Assembly: GCA_002751075.1 (NCBI GenBank)
Contig: NAOQ01000169.1
Location: 22,974 to 86,973 of the forward strand
Reading direction: 5' to 3'
Length of the DNA stretch: 64,000 nucleotides
From: Ichthyophonus hoferi
Taxonomy: Eukaryota > Opisthokonta > Ichthyosporea > Ichthyophonida > Ichthyophonidae
This document shows positions 39,420 to 52,442 of this stretch, one piece after another; within the stretch, counting starts at the first letter, position 1, and the number at the start of each line of letters is the position of its first letter. The notes beneath the pieces were generated by a model, which was not told the DNA's origin, ran no database searches, and saw only the letters and a program-made list of their open reading frames with translations. The position numbers were made by a program, and so were the translations under genes.

Positions 39420-40242
39420 ACATGGAAATAGTGGTTTTATGTGCATTTATATCTACATTGATGACATTATTATCTGCTCTGAAGGCATTAAGGATTGTGA
39501 GTAGTTTATCAGTGCCATCTTAGTGAAATACCATACCAAGTCCATTAGGTTTCTGAGCTCCTTCATTAGTGACTCAATCAATTGGGATCTAGCTAAATAC
39601 ATTCTACTGTTACAGCAGAGATTCATTATTAAGCTAGTCAAGAGCATTGGTCAACATAAAAGCTGGCCAACACACACTCAAATTCTAATTGAGCATATTA
39701 AGGTCATAAATGATAAGGACACCTCACGTCGCCCATGTGACATAACCACCCATGCCTCCTTGATCAGGTGTCTAAACAGGATTAGCAAATCCAGTAGAGC
39801 TGACATCATCTTCAGTGTGGCCTTCCTCACCAGGTATTCTAGCAAGCTGAACATGCCTCATTATGAGGTATCACTTCGCCTTTGCAGATGTTTAAATATG
39901 TACCCTTCTGAGACCATTGTTAATAACCCCCAGGTCCATCAGTTTGATTGACTACTTTGATGCAGACTTCTCAACACGGGATATCATGATGCCAAAAATA
40001 AAAGTGGCTATTGCATCTTTTTGGCCATAAGATTACAGGATTGTAATAACAAAAGGCAGACCATCTGTGCCCACTCATTGATTGGGAGTGAATTCCTGAG
40101 TATATTGGCAACAACACAACAGATCGCCTACATCATGACTTCAATTTATGGGTTTGGTTTCAACACTAGGAGAGCACTACTCTATGGACACGACGTGAAC
40201 ACTAAAGTTTTGCAAAAAGAAGCATGTGGAACCTTACTCTAA
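39420..40242 (+). mobile_element. Copia-type LTR retrotransposon fossil, third copy
   Basis: A further pol remnant in the same orientation. 'CIYIDDIIICSEG' near 39445-39485 is the Copia RT active-site region, and the stretch at 39700-39950 matches the segment between RT and RNase H ('RADIIFSVAFLTRYSSK'). A diverged RNase H-like part runs to about 40240. The sequence differs enough from the 37-38.6 kb copy to be a different subfamily. It is broken, with several interruptions; no LTRs were recognised. Confidence 0.75.
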
Positions 40243-42443
40243 TGCTTTTTAGCAATTAAAAGTCAATTCCAAAATAAACTATAAAATAACGTAAGTATCA
40301 ATAAAAAGACATTATACAGTTTCCAGCTGGTGACTTACTCTGTATTTACATGAGCTAAAATACTCCAATAGAAGAGGCTCTAAGAGATTGTTGAGAGCCA
40401 GAACCTAACCACATTAAACGTTTATCACAACATGGATTCTCTTCTTGCACCCACTAGCAATGTCATCTCAATAGTGTAATAATAGTTGATGATCATTCAT
40501 GATTTGTTCTTTAACATTTGTGTTTTTACAACTACAGTATGTTTTCGTCTATAGACATACAATTTAATACTCCAGGCTTGTAGTGGCACGTCGTTCGTAT
40601 CAAAATATTTAAATATAAGGATTGCTATCAATAGTAAGCTTTAATTATTATAAAGATAAATCTGAAGGAGACTATATCTCAAGACACTGGGAAAATATCT
40701 AAGCATGATCTGCAATTAGCTACAGACACTTACCAAGAGTAAAGAAAAATAAACAAATAATGCATAATTGAGTAGATAACAAAACGCCAAATACAGTCAA
40801 CACAGGCTGCTGAGCAGAGAGTGAAATATTTTTTCATGATAAGATCAGCAAGCCAGTCTTCTGATAGGTCCAAAATGGTGGTCTCCATTCTACAATACAA
40901 AGAATTAAAACTAGAACAGCAGAGCAATAATGACATGGCAATAGTCAACATTAATTCTGGCACTAATGAGGAGAAGACAATTTAAACAAATAAAGGTCTG
41001 ATAAGACCTAAGCATATAACCAATCTCCTTGGACTGGTAGGCATAGGTAGTCAACCATTTGCTCATCTTCATATCATACCAATATATATTGTAAGTACAA
41101 AGACAATCACTATATTACTATTTTAACATCATTTGTGTTGTTCGTATTGAGTGTACCTTCTTACTCAAAAGTCCAATCATGTGTCTACTAGTAGCCACAT
41201 CTATTTTTGATTAGCCTTCATTCACAATTTAATGTACATACTAGCTTCTAACATTAATATATATTTGATTATCAAAACATTGTTGTTATATCCCATGTTA
41301 ATTGGAAGCATAAATATGTATAATATACGCAGAACATAGGTGTATATACGCATCTTATTATTCAGCTAATATTTTATAAAAATGAGCAATACAGTGATAC
41401 GATACACATTGTTACAGTTGAGTCTATCATTTATGATTATGTGTACAACACAACTATGCATCCTCCAAAATTACTACAAAATGCAACAGTCAGAATCACT
41501 CACCCACAAGCATAATCCTCTCTTAAGAATTAACACCCCATAAGCCTTCACCGTAACAAAAAGAAAGACACAATCTATGGTTACACGGAAAAAGGCAATA
41601 GTTACTTGTTTATACCGTAAGTTCTGTACAAAACCTGCAGAAGTGAAAAATGAAAATATTTGTTTCAGACAATTAGAAAACCATCAATACCTTATAAATA
41701 TGTGATGGAAAGATGAACAACTAGACAGTATTGATCCGAGAAGATCACAGTAAGTCAAGGGGCAGTTAGGTTCTCTTGATCCATCAGGAACTCAGCCTAA
41801 ATGATGGTTGAGAGGCTCTTACCACAAAATAAAACAAAGTTAATTGGCCCGGGTGGCTTGTACAAAGGTATATAAAAATACTGTAAAACTATCAAATATA
41901 TAATTCGTAATCATAGTAAGCTAGAGTGAAGCAAGCTATACAAGGGAACATTAAGTATTAAGTGCATTAGCCATATCTTTCTTTCATTTACCAAATCAAA
42001 TGGCTTTTACTTGGGAATATATCCAAACAAACAGCATACACACAAGTACGTGTAGAATTTTATTATGGTTTATATGAGAAAGAGCCACAAAAATTTAAAA
42101 TATCCTTCCACATTCACATTTCCATTCTTACTTATCAGAACTGTTGAACAGTGGAAAGATAAAAATATTAAACAGCCCAAATCTACATCACAAGAACGTT
42201 TAAAAAACAAGGTCACGTTTAGTTGGCGACATTAAATTGAATACACCAATATCGTAAATGGTAGAAGAGAAAAAGACTTGTCAGCGACTAAATTGCCTTG
42301 CGCAGTACACGCAAGAAAATAAGCAACTTAGTTGGCTTATGTATAATTGGTATTATGCAGTTTTCTATGTATAGAACCAGCCAGACAGAACAGGAAACTG
42401 CTTTGTTAAATCTAAACCCCCTCAATGTCTCACAAGGTTTGGA
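40243..42443. other. Intergenic region between Copia fossil and SARNP-like gene
   Basis: AT-rich DNA without a recognised exon on either strand. The last few hundred bases before 42444 should carry the 3' UTR of the minus-strand SARNP-like gene. Confidence 0.4.
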
Positions 42444-43452
42444 CTAGACTTTGGCTTTCTTTTCTGCTGATTCTCCACTAGAAAATCGGGCAGCTCTTTT
42501 GGCTGCCTTGTCTTGTTCTTCTGCCTGTACAAGCACTGGGGATACCTGAAAAGAACCTAATGTTAACATCTAATTCAATCAGAGAGATAGGAAATGTGTA
42601 TGTGACATACCAAAGAAGCTATTACCAGACAATAGGTGCTCACATACACCAAGCTTCATTGCCATCTCAGGTACAAGATAGAGAGGGAAAACATAAATAA
42701 CACTGTTTTGCTTTTAAAAACAAGTCTCCTTCTTATACAATCAAGGCCTCTATGAAGAGCATATACTACAGCTTTGGGTAAAACAGCTATCTCTTTATGA
42801 ACCACTCTAATATGTTCCTTCTTCTCTCAATCACTATTGAATGACATTCCATCATAATAAAACCAGAAAAAAAGAATACAGAGTAGGCAAAGCCTCATGT
42901 ATAGAGCCCATGGGCCATAACTTCACCTTGACACCAAATCTTTCCTTGCGCTTCTGTAACTTTTCCAGCTCCTCGGGGTCAAGAGTCTTGCCTTCAGGCT
43001 TTGCTGCTTCAGCTCTAAGAAAGGAAGACAGGTTACTTTTGAAAAATTGCATAGTGGACTTCAAGTTTCAGAGAAAGAGGGAGGTAAAAAGGAGCGGATG
43101 CACAGAAAAAAAAAAAGAATAGCAAACAAATGTGTAGGAGGGGTTAGAACAAGAGCAGACTTCAGTTCAGGTGCCTTACAAAACATCACGTTCATTACCT
43201 TGCAGGGGCGGCAGCATCAGGTGTACTGGTAGCCAGGCCAAAGCGTGCAGCTCTGACTGCTTTCTTTACAACCTCCTGGGACTTATCAACGACAACCTTG
43301 TCAGTAGCCTTGACAGGAAGTCCAAATCGCTCTGCACGGGTTGCCTTTTTCTTATTTTCCATAGCTTGATCTTCGCTGGCCCCCGCCGCTACAACTCCAA
43401 AGCGCTCAGTGCGCTTGGCCACTTTTGTCTTATCATCTTCTTCAACAGCTGA
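42444..43452 (-). CDS. SARNP/CIP29/Tho1-like mRNP protein, 3' exons
   Basis: Nuclear RNA-binding protein of the TREX mRNA-export pathway (human SARNP, yeast Tho1). Three downstream exons are clear: 43199-43452, 42927-43014 and 42444-42545 (stop TAG). They carry five copies of the family's short basic repeat R-x-x-R-F-G/S: 'KRTERFG', 'TRAERFG', 'VRAARFG', 'RKERFG' and 'KRAARFS', separated by acidic or Ala-rich linkers. SARNP has the same array after its SAP domain. The first listed exon starts in phase 0 at an acceptor (cctactag), so upstream coding exons must exist. An N-terminal SAP domain was not found in the next several kb and may lie in or beyond the N gap. The ATG at 43663 opens only a short frame whose donor does not fit the phase. 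Confidence 0.8.
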
Positions 43453-46089
43453 CTAGTAGGAAGCGTGTTAGTGCAACATAAGTAACGAATCATGTGGCTT
43501 TCTGAAGTTTCATCAACAGAGGCCTGCCAAGATCAACCAACACCTTCCCCTTTTTTCCTTACATAGAGAAGGAAAAACAGTAGAACAAAAAAAAACGGGC
43601 CAAAATATACAAAAAAATACGTCTTCACGGACACGGGCCCCTGTGAAACTGACTCGCCGCCATTTATTGTATGTTTACATCCTTCCCAACCTAACTCACA
43701 TACTGAAGTACATCTTGCTGCAAAGGTGTTGTGTAAATTTATGAACTTCTAGATTTAACCTCCAGCAGTGAGATTCATTATTCAGCGGGTCGGAAACGGT
43801 TAAACAAGAAATATGAGGTGTACTATTTTTTTAGGATAAGAAAAAACCATTGGAAAGCCAAAAGGTACTAGATTTTTTGCTATAGCAGGCATAATTCGAT
43901 AAACAGAACATTAGAAAATATTTTAAGAAAACAGAGGGTTTTAGATATGTAGTGTTAAACCTTCAGGCAAGACTAGTGAAAACTACCATTTTCTTAAAAG
44001 CACAGACACGGCTACTAATACAATATATTGTGAGAGGCACCCAGTAAGTTGCTACGTGTCCAGGTAATATATTTATGTACATCAAATCATTACAGCATAG
44101 TGAGTGGTTTTGCGTAAAGGGTGGCTGTTGCACTCTGAGACCAGGTGGACCAGGGTCGAAATTGATCCTATTGGTCCGCTTACAGTACCATACAATTGGT
44201 TCATTCCAGGCTGACAACAAACCCCTAGATTGATCAGATAGAGGAGCAGGTAGCCTTATAACAAATGGCCATCCGGCGAGAAATAATCGACAATTTATAT
44301 TATGTAAGATGTTTTATATCTCAGTTGCCATACAGTAACCATTTCTTTCCATATTCATCATCCCTATTAACAAACATGAATATTCCCCTAATTATCTATA
44401 TCCTTTAAAGGGAGAGGTACATTATTGTAATACTTTTTGTCTTCCACTAATGTTGTCCCAGAAAGGAAAAACAGGAATGGCTTTTCACATACCATGTGTT
44501 TCTTTTCTTGTCTTGTCTTGAGTTATCAAAGCTAAACCAAAGGACAATACGCAGCTTCCAGTATCAAACTCCTCTCAAAGCATTTTATTGTACATTAGGT
44601 TATAAACTGCACCTTTTCCACCGTTAACAACCAAGTAGCAGCTCACCAGTTCTGTTTAGTAATGATAGCTCATTTTTAATTTACCAATTTACCAACAGCA
44701 CTGCTATTCTTTTCTTCATGACTTTAAATTATTCTGCTGGTCCTGTCTTAAATATATGGGTTAAGTCACTTCCATTCAGAGTAAGAGCCTTCCACACATA
44801 ACACCTAAATTATTAACTATATTTGGATAGGCTTTTTGATTTCACATCTTAGCTTTCAAACTGTTGTTAACTTCCAAAACACGTAGCATTATTACTTTTA
44901 GAAAGCGTATACATTTAGGTTAAGTTTTAGTTAGTTGACAACCCGAGAGATCAACGTAAAACTTGTTTCAAATTCCTTTTTGCTTATAAAGGTTGAAAAT
45001 TTAAATCTTTTATCCAGAGTAATAGGCATATTGCTTTAGGTTACCTTAGGTCTTACTATGCTGTTCTCTTAGACTGTAAGCCACAGAATGCCTAGTTGAG
45101 CTGTAGTTTACAAATGACCAATGGACTTATATAAAGTAGGAACAATCTTGTTTTGCATACTCGTCTTCCCATACCACACACTCCCAATTAATGGTTTAAC
45201 TACTTAGTATTGTCCGTCCATCTTCTCAGAGTTGATGTACTACCATCCAGGCTGGGAGAAGCCCGTCCCACTCTAACTCTAGCATGTTATTATCATCTTC
45301 CATTACTTTAGTGGCTCAATACACTGGTTTGTATCCCGTTTGATAGAGTTAGAACAATGGTATGCAAGCTTATTTTTAACTTTTAGGGGTTGAGTCGTTA
45401 TTTCTGGGATGGATGAAAACCCTTCAGTTGCATTCAAACCTGCGAGTGATCTTCCACTACCCATGGGTAGCCTTCGTTCCCATTGACTAGCATATGTGTA
45501 TATGTCGCACTTTGTCTTTAACTCACATACCTTTTATTCCTTGCAGTTTATAATCTTGGATTAATCAGCTACCCTCTCACTGATAGCCATATTCCATTGG
45601 CTTATATGACATAGTCAAATACGTAAGTTGCTATTACATCTCATTATTCGTGTATCCGTGTATTCAAAAGGCAAGATCACTCTGTTCTTTGTTTGTAGCT
45701 ATCGTTTAAATCACATTGTTACTATTTGTTCGAAATATGTTATGACTATCCTGGTTAACGCATCCCATACTACGGGCCGTTTGAACTTTACTATACCATT
45801 CCACACGTAGATCAACCAAAGTTCTAGTGACAAGCGCATCAGGCGTGATTGGCAAATTAGTCACTGTTATGAGCTCGTTAATCGCGATTGTAGTTTTGTA
45901 ATCATAAATACCTAAAATAGAGTGGCTTAATTAGTTACCCAATATTCCTAATGGATTAATTCATTAATATCTATCTGAAAGTTACCGCAACATAGTTAAG
46001 CACTGGCGGCGGTAGAAACAAGTACCAAAGCAAACAAAACACCTAATAAAGGGGGGGGGTACTTCATACCATATCATAATACGACTTTG

Positions 46090-46646
46090 NNNNNNNNNNN
46101 NNNNNNNNNNNNNNNNNNNNNNNNNNNNNNNNNNNNNNNNNNNNNNNNNNNNNNNNNNNNNNNNNNNNNNNNNNNNNNNNNNNNNNNNNNNNNNNNNNNN
46201 NNNNNNNNNNNNNNNNNNNNNNNNNNNNNNNNNNNNNNNNNNNNNNNNNNNNNNNNNNNNNNNNNNNNNNNNNNNNNNNNNNNNNNNNNNNNNNNNNNNN
46301 NNNNNNNNNNNNNNNNNNNNNNNNNNNNNNNNNNNNNNNNNNNNNNNNNNNNNNNNNNNNNNNNNNNNNNNNNNNNNNNNNNNNNNNNNNNNNNNNNNNN
46401 NNNNNNNNNNNNNNNNNNNNNNNNNNNNNNNNNNNNNNNNNNNNNNNNNNNNNNNNNNNNNNNNNNNNNNNNNNNNNNNNNNNNNNNNNNNNNNNNNNNN
46501 NNNNNNNNNNNNNNNNNNNNNNNNNNNNNNNNNNNNNNNNNNNNNNNNNNNNNNNNNNNNNNNNNNNNNNNNNNNNNNNNNNNNNNNNNNNNNNNNNNNN
46601 NNNNNNNNNNNNNNNNNNNNNNNNNNNNNNNNNNNNNNNNNNNNNN
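46090..46646. other. Assembly gap (557 Ns)
   Basis: Run of unknown bases. Open frames spanning it are artefacts. It lies upstream of the SARNP-like exons and could hide a 5' exon. Confidence 1.
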
Positions 46647-47049
46647 GAACACTATTGTTTAGTGAATCTGCGTGTATATCCTCAATTAGATTAACATGAA
46701 CTTGTACGTTTATAATACTATTATCTGATAATCTGCCCAAACCTAATCATGAACCAGTTTCCTCAGATGCAAAAAGATTGTATAAAGCCTAATGAGCGTA
46801 TGGAGTTAATTAAAATCATAGAAACAAACACCATCTTAAAAAGAACATAATAATACACAAATATAAGCCATTTTACAAACAACTTTTGATACTTTAATCG
46901 TATTGGGGAGACTAGTTATTTTCTCTCTTTTATTCCAGGTATTTGCTATTTATTTCTCCAATTTTGCCTTAAAAAGTCATCTGATATGCCCAAAAAATTG
47001 CATTGGTATTGATAGTCAATCATAAATTTTATAAATACTACAAATGGAG

Positions 47050-47074
47050 CTCTCTCTCTCTCTCTCTCTCTCTC
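47050..47074. repeat. (CT)n microsatellite
   Basis: About twelve CT units, flanked by gag on the left and gag on the right so that the edges form ctcgagctt-like palindromic sequence. Simple repeat, no gene nearby. Confidence 0.95.
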
Positions 47075-50000
47075 GAGCTTCATGCCTGCAGGAAACATAA
47101 TCTGCGATGTTAATGACAACTTGATCACATATTGACTTAAAAATTTACTCCGATTAGCATTACTTCTTGATTAGACGCCATTATCTTTCAAAATAAATGC
47201 AAAATATGATTTTGCACAAGGAACACACTGTTACACTGGCCTTCCAAGTGATGCAATCAATTTCGGAATTCGAGAGATTTCATGACAACTTTTCTGATAA
47301 AAGGTGGGTATTGGCATCTACATCTATAAATTCTATCTGCCGCAAACATCCTTAGAATAATAGTGAATCTAGATACATATGAGAAAGCAAGGGCTACTAT
47401 TTATTGCCAAAACTTGGGCAGATATGGACATGGACGCGTCATCAAGGAGATGCACAGTTGGACAGGCTGATCAATTCGTGCGCCAATATTTGGACTTAAT
47501 TATGTAAAACCGAATTCATGTACACTAACACATTCTCTCTAATTTGCTTCAAGGCTTTTGCAAGTTTCTCTTTTAAAGGAACCAGGTACTCGTGACAAAA
47601 AGGGCTTGGCCTAGCTGTTGTCTGTGATTGGCTTAAATCATCAAAATTGAACATCTAAATATTTGCATTTAATCGCTCAATAACAAATTCAATGGATAGG
47701 ATACGGGATCATTTCTATCCTTTATGATTTTTTTTAAGGAGGTGGGGTTGATGGAATACAGACGCTACCAACTCTATATTGTGAATACAAATATCCAGGT
47801 AATATGTAAGAGTTCTGTTGACCAGTACACAGTTTCTCGGGATCTCCATTGTTTTTCATAATCGATCCCTGATAATTATAATAATTATAATAATTACGTA
47901 TTAACTTTCGAGCAATGGCTAAGCGCTATTTAATTATAATTTAGTTATAATTACGGTAATATAAATTGGTGGGACCGTGTGTGTGTGAATGACTGCGGGG
48001 CTTTTATTAATTATTGCGATTTAGGTTGAAAATATTATACAATTATATAAATCATTATTTATGCAATTAACTAATCTTGAGCCACGATCATTGATCTACC
48101 TCTTATCTGAGCTACGATCGAACATAATAATCTGTGGTTAGCGACCTTGTAGCAAGGTCTAACGAGCACCTACGAAAACATGATGCCTTCTCCATCGTAT
48201 GTCCAAGTAGATAAGAGAAAGTGGTGTGTGAGTGTAAGGGCGGCCAAGTCCACATCAGCATAGCTATATCTATATGGGGGATGAATGGGAAGAGGTAGTG
48301 ATTATAACACAACTGCAGAAAAGGCGATGGCCCTATACCAAGTCCCGACGAAAAGCATAATCTTGGGTATAAAGTGGGTTTTAGGAGCTGACCACATTTT
48401 AAATTGCTCAAATTATTCGGAATTTTTAATACCTTGGGGTAGACAGAAAACTGACCGGTCAATTGGATAGTAGCCTGCTCTTCGTTTTCGGTTTTAACTT
48501 TTTTTTAACTTTTCAGCGGCTAGCCTTCACCATATAGGCACTTGATATGATAATATTTTCATATATGTGCAATAGTTGACTTTATTATCTGGTTTCGCAA
48601 GACCGTTAACTCCGAAGCAACGTGATATTATTTTTCGGAGACTTTTATGCTTGTTAAAAGTAAGCAGCGAATCCTCAATTTTCTTTTGAGGAGACCAGTT
48701 TCACAAAGCCTGAGGAGCCAATAGTTGATATTAGCGAATAGCTTGGAGCGGATAAAATATGAAGTTATGGCAACGCAATCAATTTGAGAATACAGGTTCT
48801 GAAAAAGGCAATAATGGATGCGAGGATTGCAGGGTAAAGGGCTGTAAGTTACATGCATTAAATTTCGAGTGGTTGCAATTAACCTGTAATGTTCATCCAA
48901 TCGTTGCACCTTAATTACGCTCTTTAGATATCTAATCTGAACTAATCTATTTGATAAGGCCCGAGTTACCACTAATGTACTAATGTCATAATGGGGATTG
49001 CCCGGTCCAATGGATTTGTTAGGCGCGTATTTAGTAATACTCTTGTAATTTTTTTTCAGGAAATATTATAAAAATTTTAAACCTGCTTAAGAACCGTATG
49101 TGCTGCGTATGTATTTTGATGACTTATCTAAAAATACATAGCGCAGTAACTAGTTTTTGAATAGTGTACCACGTGTTTGACTTGACACTCCACTACAGTT
49201 AGGTAATTCATTGAGGAATCTAAAATCTGTGTGTAATATTGTGTCGAATAATCCTAAGATTCACAATATTTAGGGGTTTAATCATGGTTTATTATGTCTA
49301 ATTCTTTAGCTATAAGTTGTCATGTCACTGTCAAAAAACTTTCGCATTGGTTAGATTAAAAGTCCTTGATAGAAAAACAAATTAATGCGTAATATTAGCC
49401 AATGACAGAGTAGCATAGCATAGCGAGTTTGACGAATGAATTTTATGAAGTACTAAATTAAACACGCAAATCGTTCAACAGAGTTGGGCAAGTCAAAACG
49501 TGGCAGGCAGCTAAAGAACAAGAACCAAGTATATTTCAATTGATTTTTTCGTAAATGCTTCAATAAAAATTATTATTATATATATATATATAGTAATATA
49601 AATTTTTATTAATAATTATGTTAGCCAGCAATATATAATAATTATCTAGACCTATTTAATGCTTAAGGAGAAATATATTTACGCTATTGTTACACCTGTA
49701 TCTTTTGTTTATGACGCCATTGACTTAGGTACAGTAATCAATTGAAGCACGACCTCAATTGACCGAGCTACATTATTACTGTAAACTATTACACCCTCAG
49801 CCTTTTCCAACATCCTTAATGAAAAAATTATTACAGTTTGCTTGGTTCCATGGCCAATTAATAGATATTTGTATTTAATTGCTGATTTCTGCACCTAGAA
49901 AGAAAAGAAAAAATTCCTTAAAAGGGTGAAAGGCGAGATTCCGATCTCCAAGAAGATTTTCAAAAATACCTTCCCGCACTAATGTTCCACTCTCAGGCTC

Positions 50001-50121
50001 AGGAATCGCAGGATTTCGACCACAATGCACCTATATTATGTTGAAACCTTTCAGTTCATTGTACTTTTTTTTTTTTTTTGCTGAAAGTACTTAACAACTC
50101 ATAATTTTTTTATATTGAATT

Positions 50122-52442
50122 ATGACCCAAACCCGTATTTTGGTTGCTGGTGGTGCAGGCTTCATTGGCTCTCACCTCGCGAAGCGTCTTAAAAGCGAGG
50201 GACAATGGGTCCGTGTTTGTGACTGGAAGACAAACGAGTATTTTAAAGAGGTGTGTTTAAGGCTATCCCATACAGCTGCTTGCTCTCTTCTCCCTTTCTT
50301 TTTTCTTAGTCTGGCTTAATATGTTTTTCTATTATTTAAACTCATCCCCTCTCACTTTGGATATTCTTTTCGCCTAGTTTTTCTTTTTCCTACTTCTTTC
50401 TGGGCGTGGCTTGTCTTCTTCCTGCCTTTCCGTTCACCATTTCTTTCATCCTCTGCTTTTCAGATCCTTCACCTACCATCCTTTCTCTTTTCCCTGTCAG
50501 ATATACACCCATAAATTTACATCTACATCACCCCCTTTTATTTTTCATGTTTCTCTGGGTCCAATTCAGTTTATTATGTGAAGGTTGTTAACGCATTGTT
50601 AAAGGTTTTTTATCCGTTACTACCAAAGGTCTTTTCCTCTTTTGGTATGACTTGGAGTGTCCTTAGGGTTCTTATACTAAAGCATCAAGGGCTCAAACCT
50701 TGGTCTTTATCACTTTTTTTTTATTTTATTTTTATTTTTTAATTTTTAATTTTTATTAATGTAATGGTCATCTAACGACCCCCTTTTATGTCTTCACAGG
50801 AGGAATACTGCAACGAATTTGTGCTAGGTGATTTACGCGAACTTTCAGTATGCATGGCCGTAACCAAGGACATTGATGTTGTTTATAACTTGGCTGCCGA
50901 TATGGGCGGTATGGGATTCATCCAATCTAACCACTCCCTCATTCTTTACAACAACACTATGATTTCTTTCAACACATTGGAGGCTGCACGCATCAATGGC
51001 GTTAAGAAGGTATTCTACGCCTCTTCTGCATGCATTTACCCAGAAAACATTCAGGATGATCCCATGAATCCTGGACTCAAGGAGAAAGATGCTTGGCCCG
51101 CCAACCCCCAGGATGCCTATGGTCTGGAGAAACTCATGTCCGAGGAGATTCACAAGCACTATGCCCAAGAGTTCCACTTGGAGACACGCATTGCTCGCTT
51201 CCATAACATCTATGGACCCCAGGGTACTTGGAAGGGTGGTCGTGAAAAGGCTCCTGCTGCTTTCTGCCGCAAGACCATTGCCAATGACAAAACTTTCGAA
51301 ATGTGGGGTGATGGCCTCCAGACACGCTCATTCCTTTTTATTGACGACTGCGTCGAGGGCATTATTCGTCTCACTAACTCTGACTGGACTGAGCCTATGA
51401 ACATTGGTTCAGAGGAGATGGTGTCCATGAATCAGTTGGCCGATATTGCTTTCAGCATGGAGGAAAAGAAGCTGGATGTAAGTCCCATTTCCACTTTCTT
51501 CCTATATAGCACTCTATCCTCCCACTATACGCATATACTCATTCTTTTTATCAGAGTAAAAGTCTTACTGTTGGCTCATTATACGCACTCTCTATCTTCC
51601 AAGACCACTTAGGAGGGAGAGGGGGTGAGGTATTACTAAACCCTTTGCAGGGCGGGAGGGAGAGAGAGAGGGAAGGGCGCATACTCTCGTGGCACCCCTG
51701 CTTGTTTCTCAGTGATACTCCCTTCCCAATAGGACATTTTCATCTACCCTTTATAATTAACTATACATTCCCACCATTATATATACACATAGGATGAATA
51801 CACCTTTCCTCGGTCAGCATATCTTTTCTAGTTGTTGTACCCCCCACCCCAACTCTATCATTCCTTTACTTTGCTATCATCTTCCCAATGTATCCATAGG
51901 CTGCCAAGTAAATGCATACACCCCCTGTATCATGCCATTATTCAATTTGGAGGTCTAGTATTTTTCTCTTATTAGGGCTGGCCCTCGAATGTTTATTTTT
52001 AATGCGTGGGACAGCAATTGTGCACTGGTCAGATGATTGTCATATGCGCCAGTATAATGAGATACAGACATGCATACATATCAATAGCATACTAGAACGC
52101 GTCGAGTATTGTTGGTGCTACAGAATGACCGCTCTCTCCCTTACTCCTTTTAATATATATATAAGCAAATCATTCTTACTAACCCAACCCCCTATCGCTG
52201 TCCAGATCAAACACATTCCTGGCCCCGAGGGGGTGCGAGGCCGTAACAGCAACAATGACTTAGTGCGCCAGGTGCTTAACTGGGATTATACCATTTCCCT
52301 AAATGAGGGCATGAAGCGTACCTATTTCTGGATTAAGAAGCAGATGGAGGCGGAGAAGAGCAGTGGCATTATTAATGATTATACTACCTCCCATGTAGTG
52401 GCCACTCAGACCCCCCAGCACAGTAGCTTGCAAAAAGAGTAG
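50122..52442 (+). CDS. GME: GDP-mannose 3,5-epimerase (plant type)
   Basis: Extended short-chain dehydrogenase that converts GDP-D-mannose to GDP-L-galactose (and GDP-L-gulose), the entry to L-galactose glycans and, in plants, to ascorbate. Exons 50122-50250, 50800-51477 and 52206-52442 give 347 residues (Arabidopsis 377; the difference is mostly the N-terminus). The NAD-binding loop is 'GGAGFIGSH' at residues 10-18. Ser119 and Cys121 ('YASSACIYP'), Tyr150 and Lys154 ('YGLEK') and Lys193 ('GGREKAPAAFCRK') all correspond to the Arabidopsis active-site residues Ser143, Cys145, Tyr174, Lys178 and Lys217 with a constant offset of 24. 'IPGPEGVRGRNSNN' and 'YFWIKKQME' near the end are also typical. 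It should be active in the cytosol. It converges on the Trf4/Cid14 gene. Confidence 0.95.

Larger units (their letters stand above)
43453..50121. other. Gene-poor region between SARNP-like exons and GME
   Basis: About 6.7 kb containing the presumed 5' part of the SARNP-like gene, an assembly gap, a CT microsatellite and the GME promoter. Open frames here (for example 43963-44220 and 48112-48462, minus strand) match no family I recognise. Confidence 0.4.

Noticed and set aside
43596-43663. ATG at 43663 (minus) as the start of the SARNP-like gene
   Set aside because: The frame is only twelve codons and its possible donor does not give the phase needed by the exon at 43452.
45982-46740. Long open frames across 46090-46646
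   Set aside because: They consist of the N gap and have no sequence content.
48112-48462. 116-codon minus-strand open frame
   Set aside because: No family resemblance, no splice partners; the composition resembles the non-coding surroundings.
50845-51204. 119-codon minus-strand open frame
   Set aside because: Shadow of the GME central exon.
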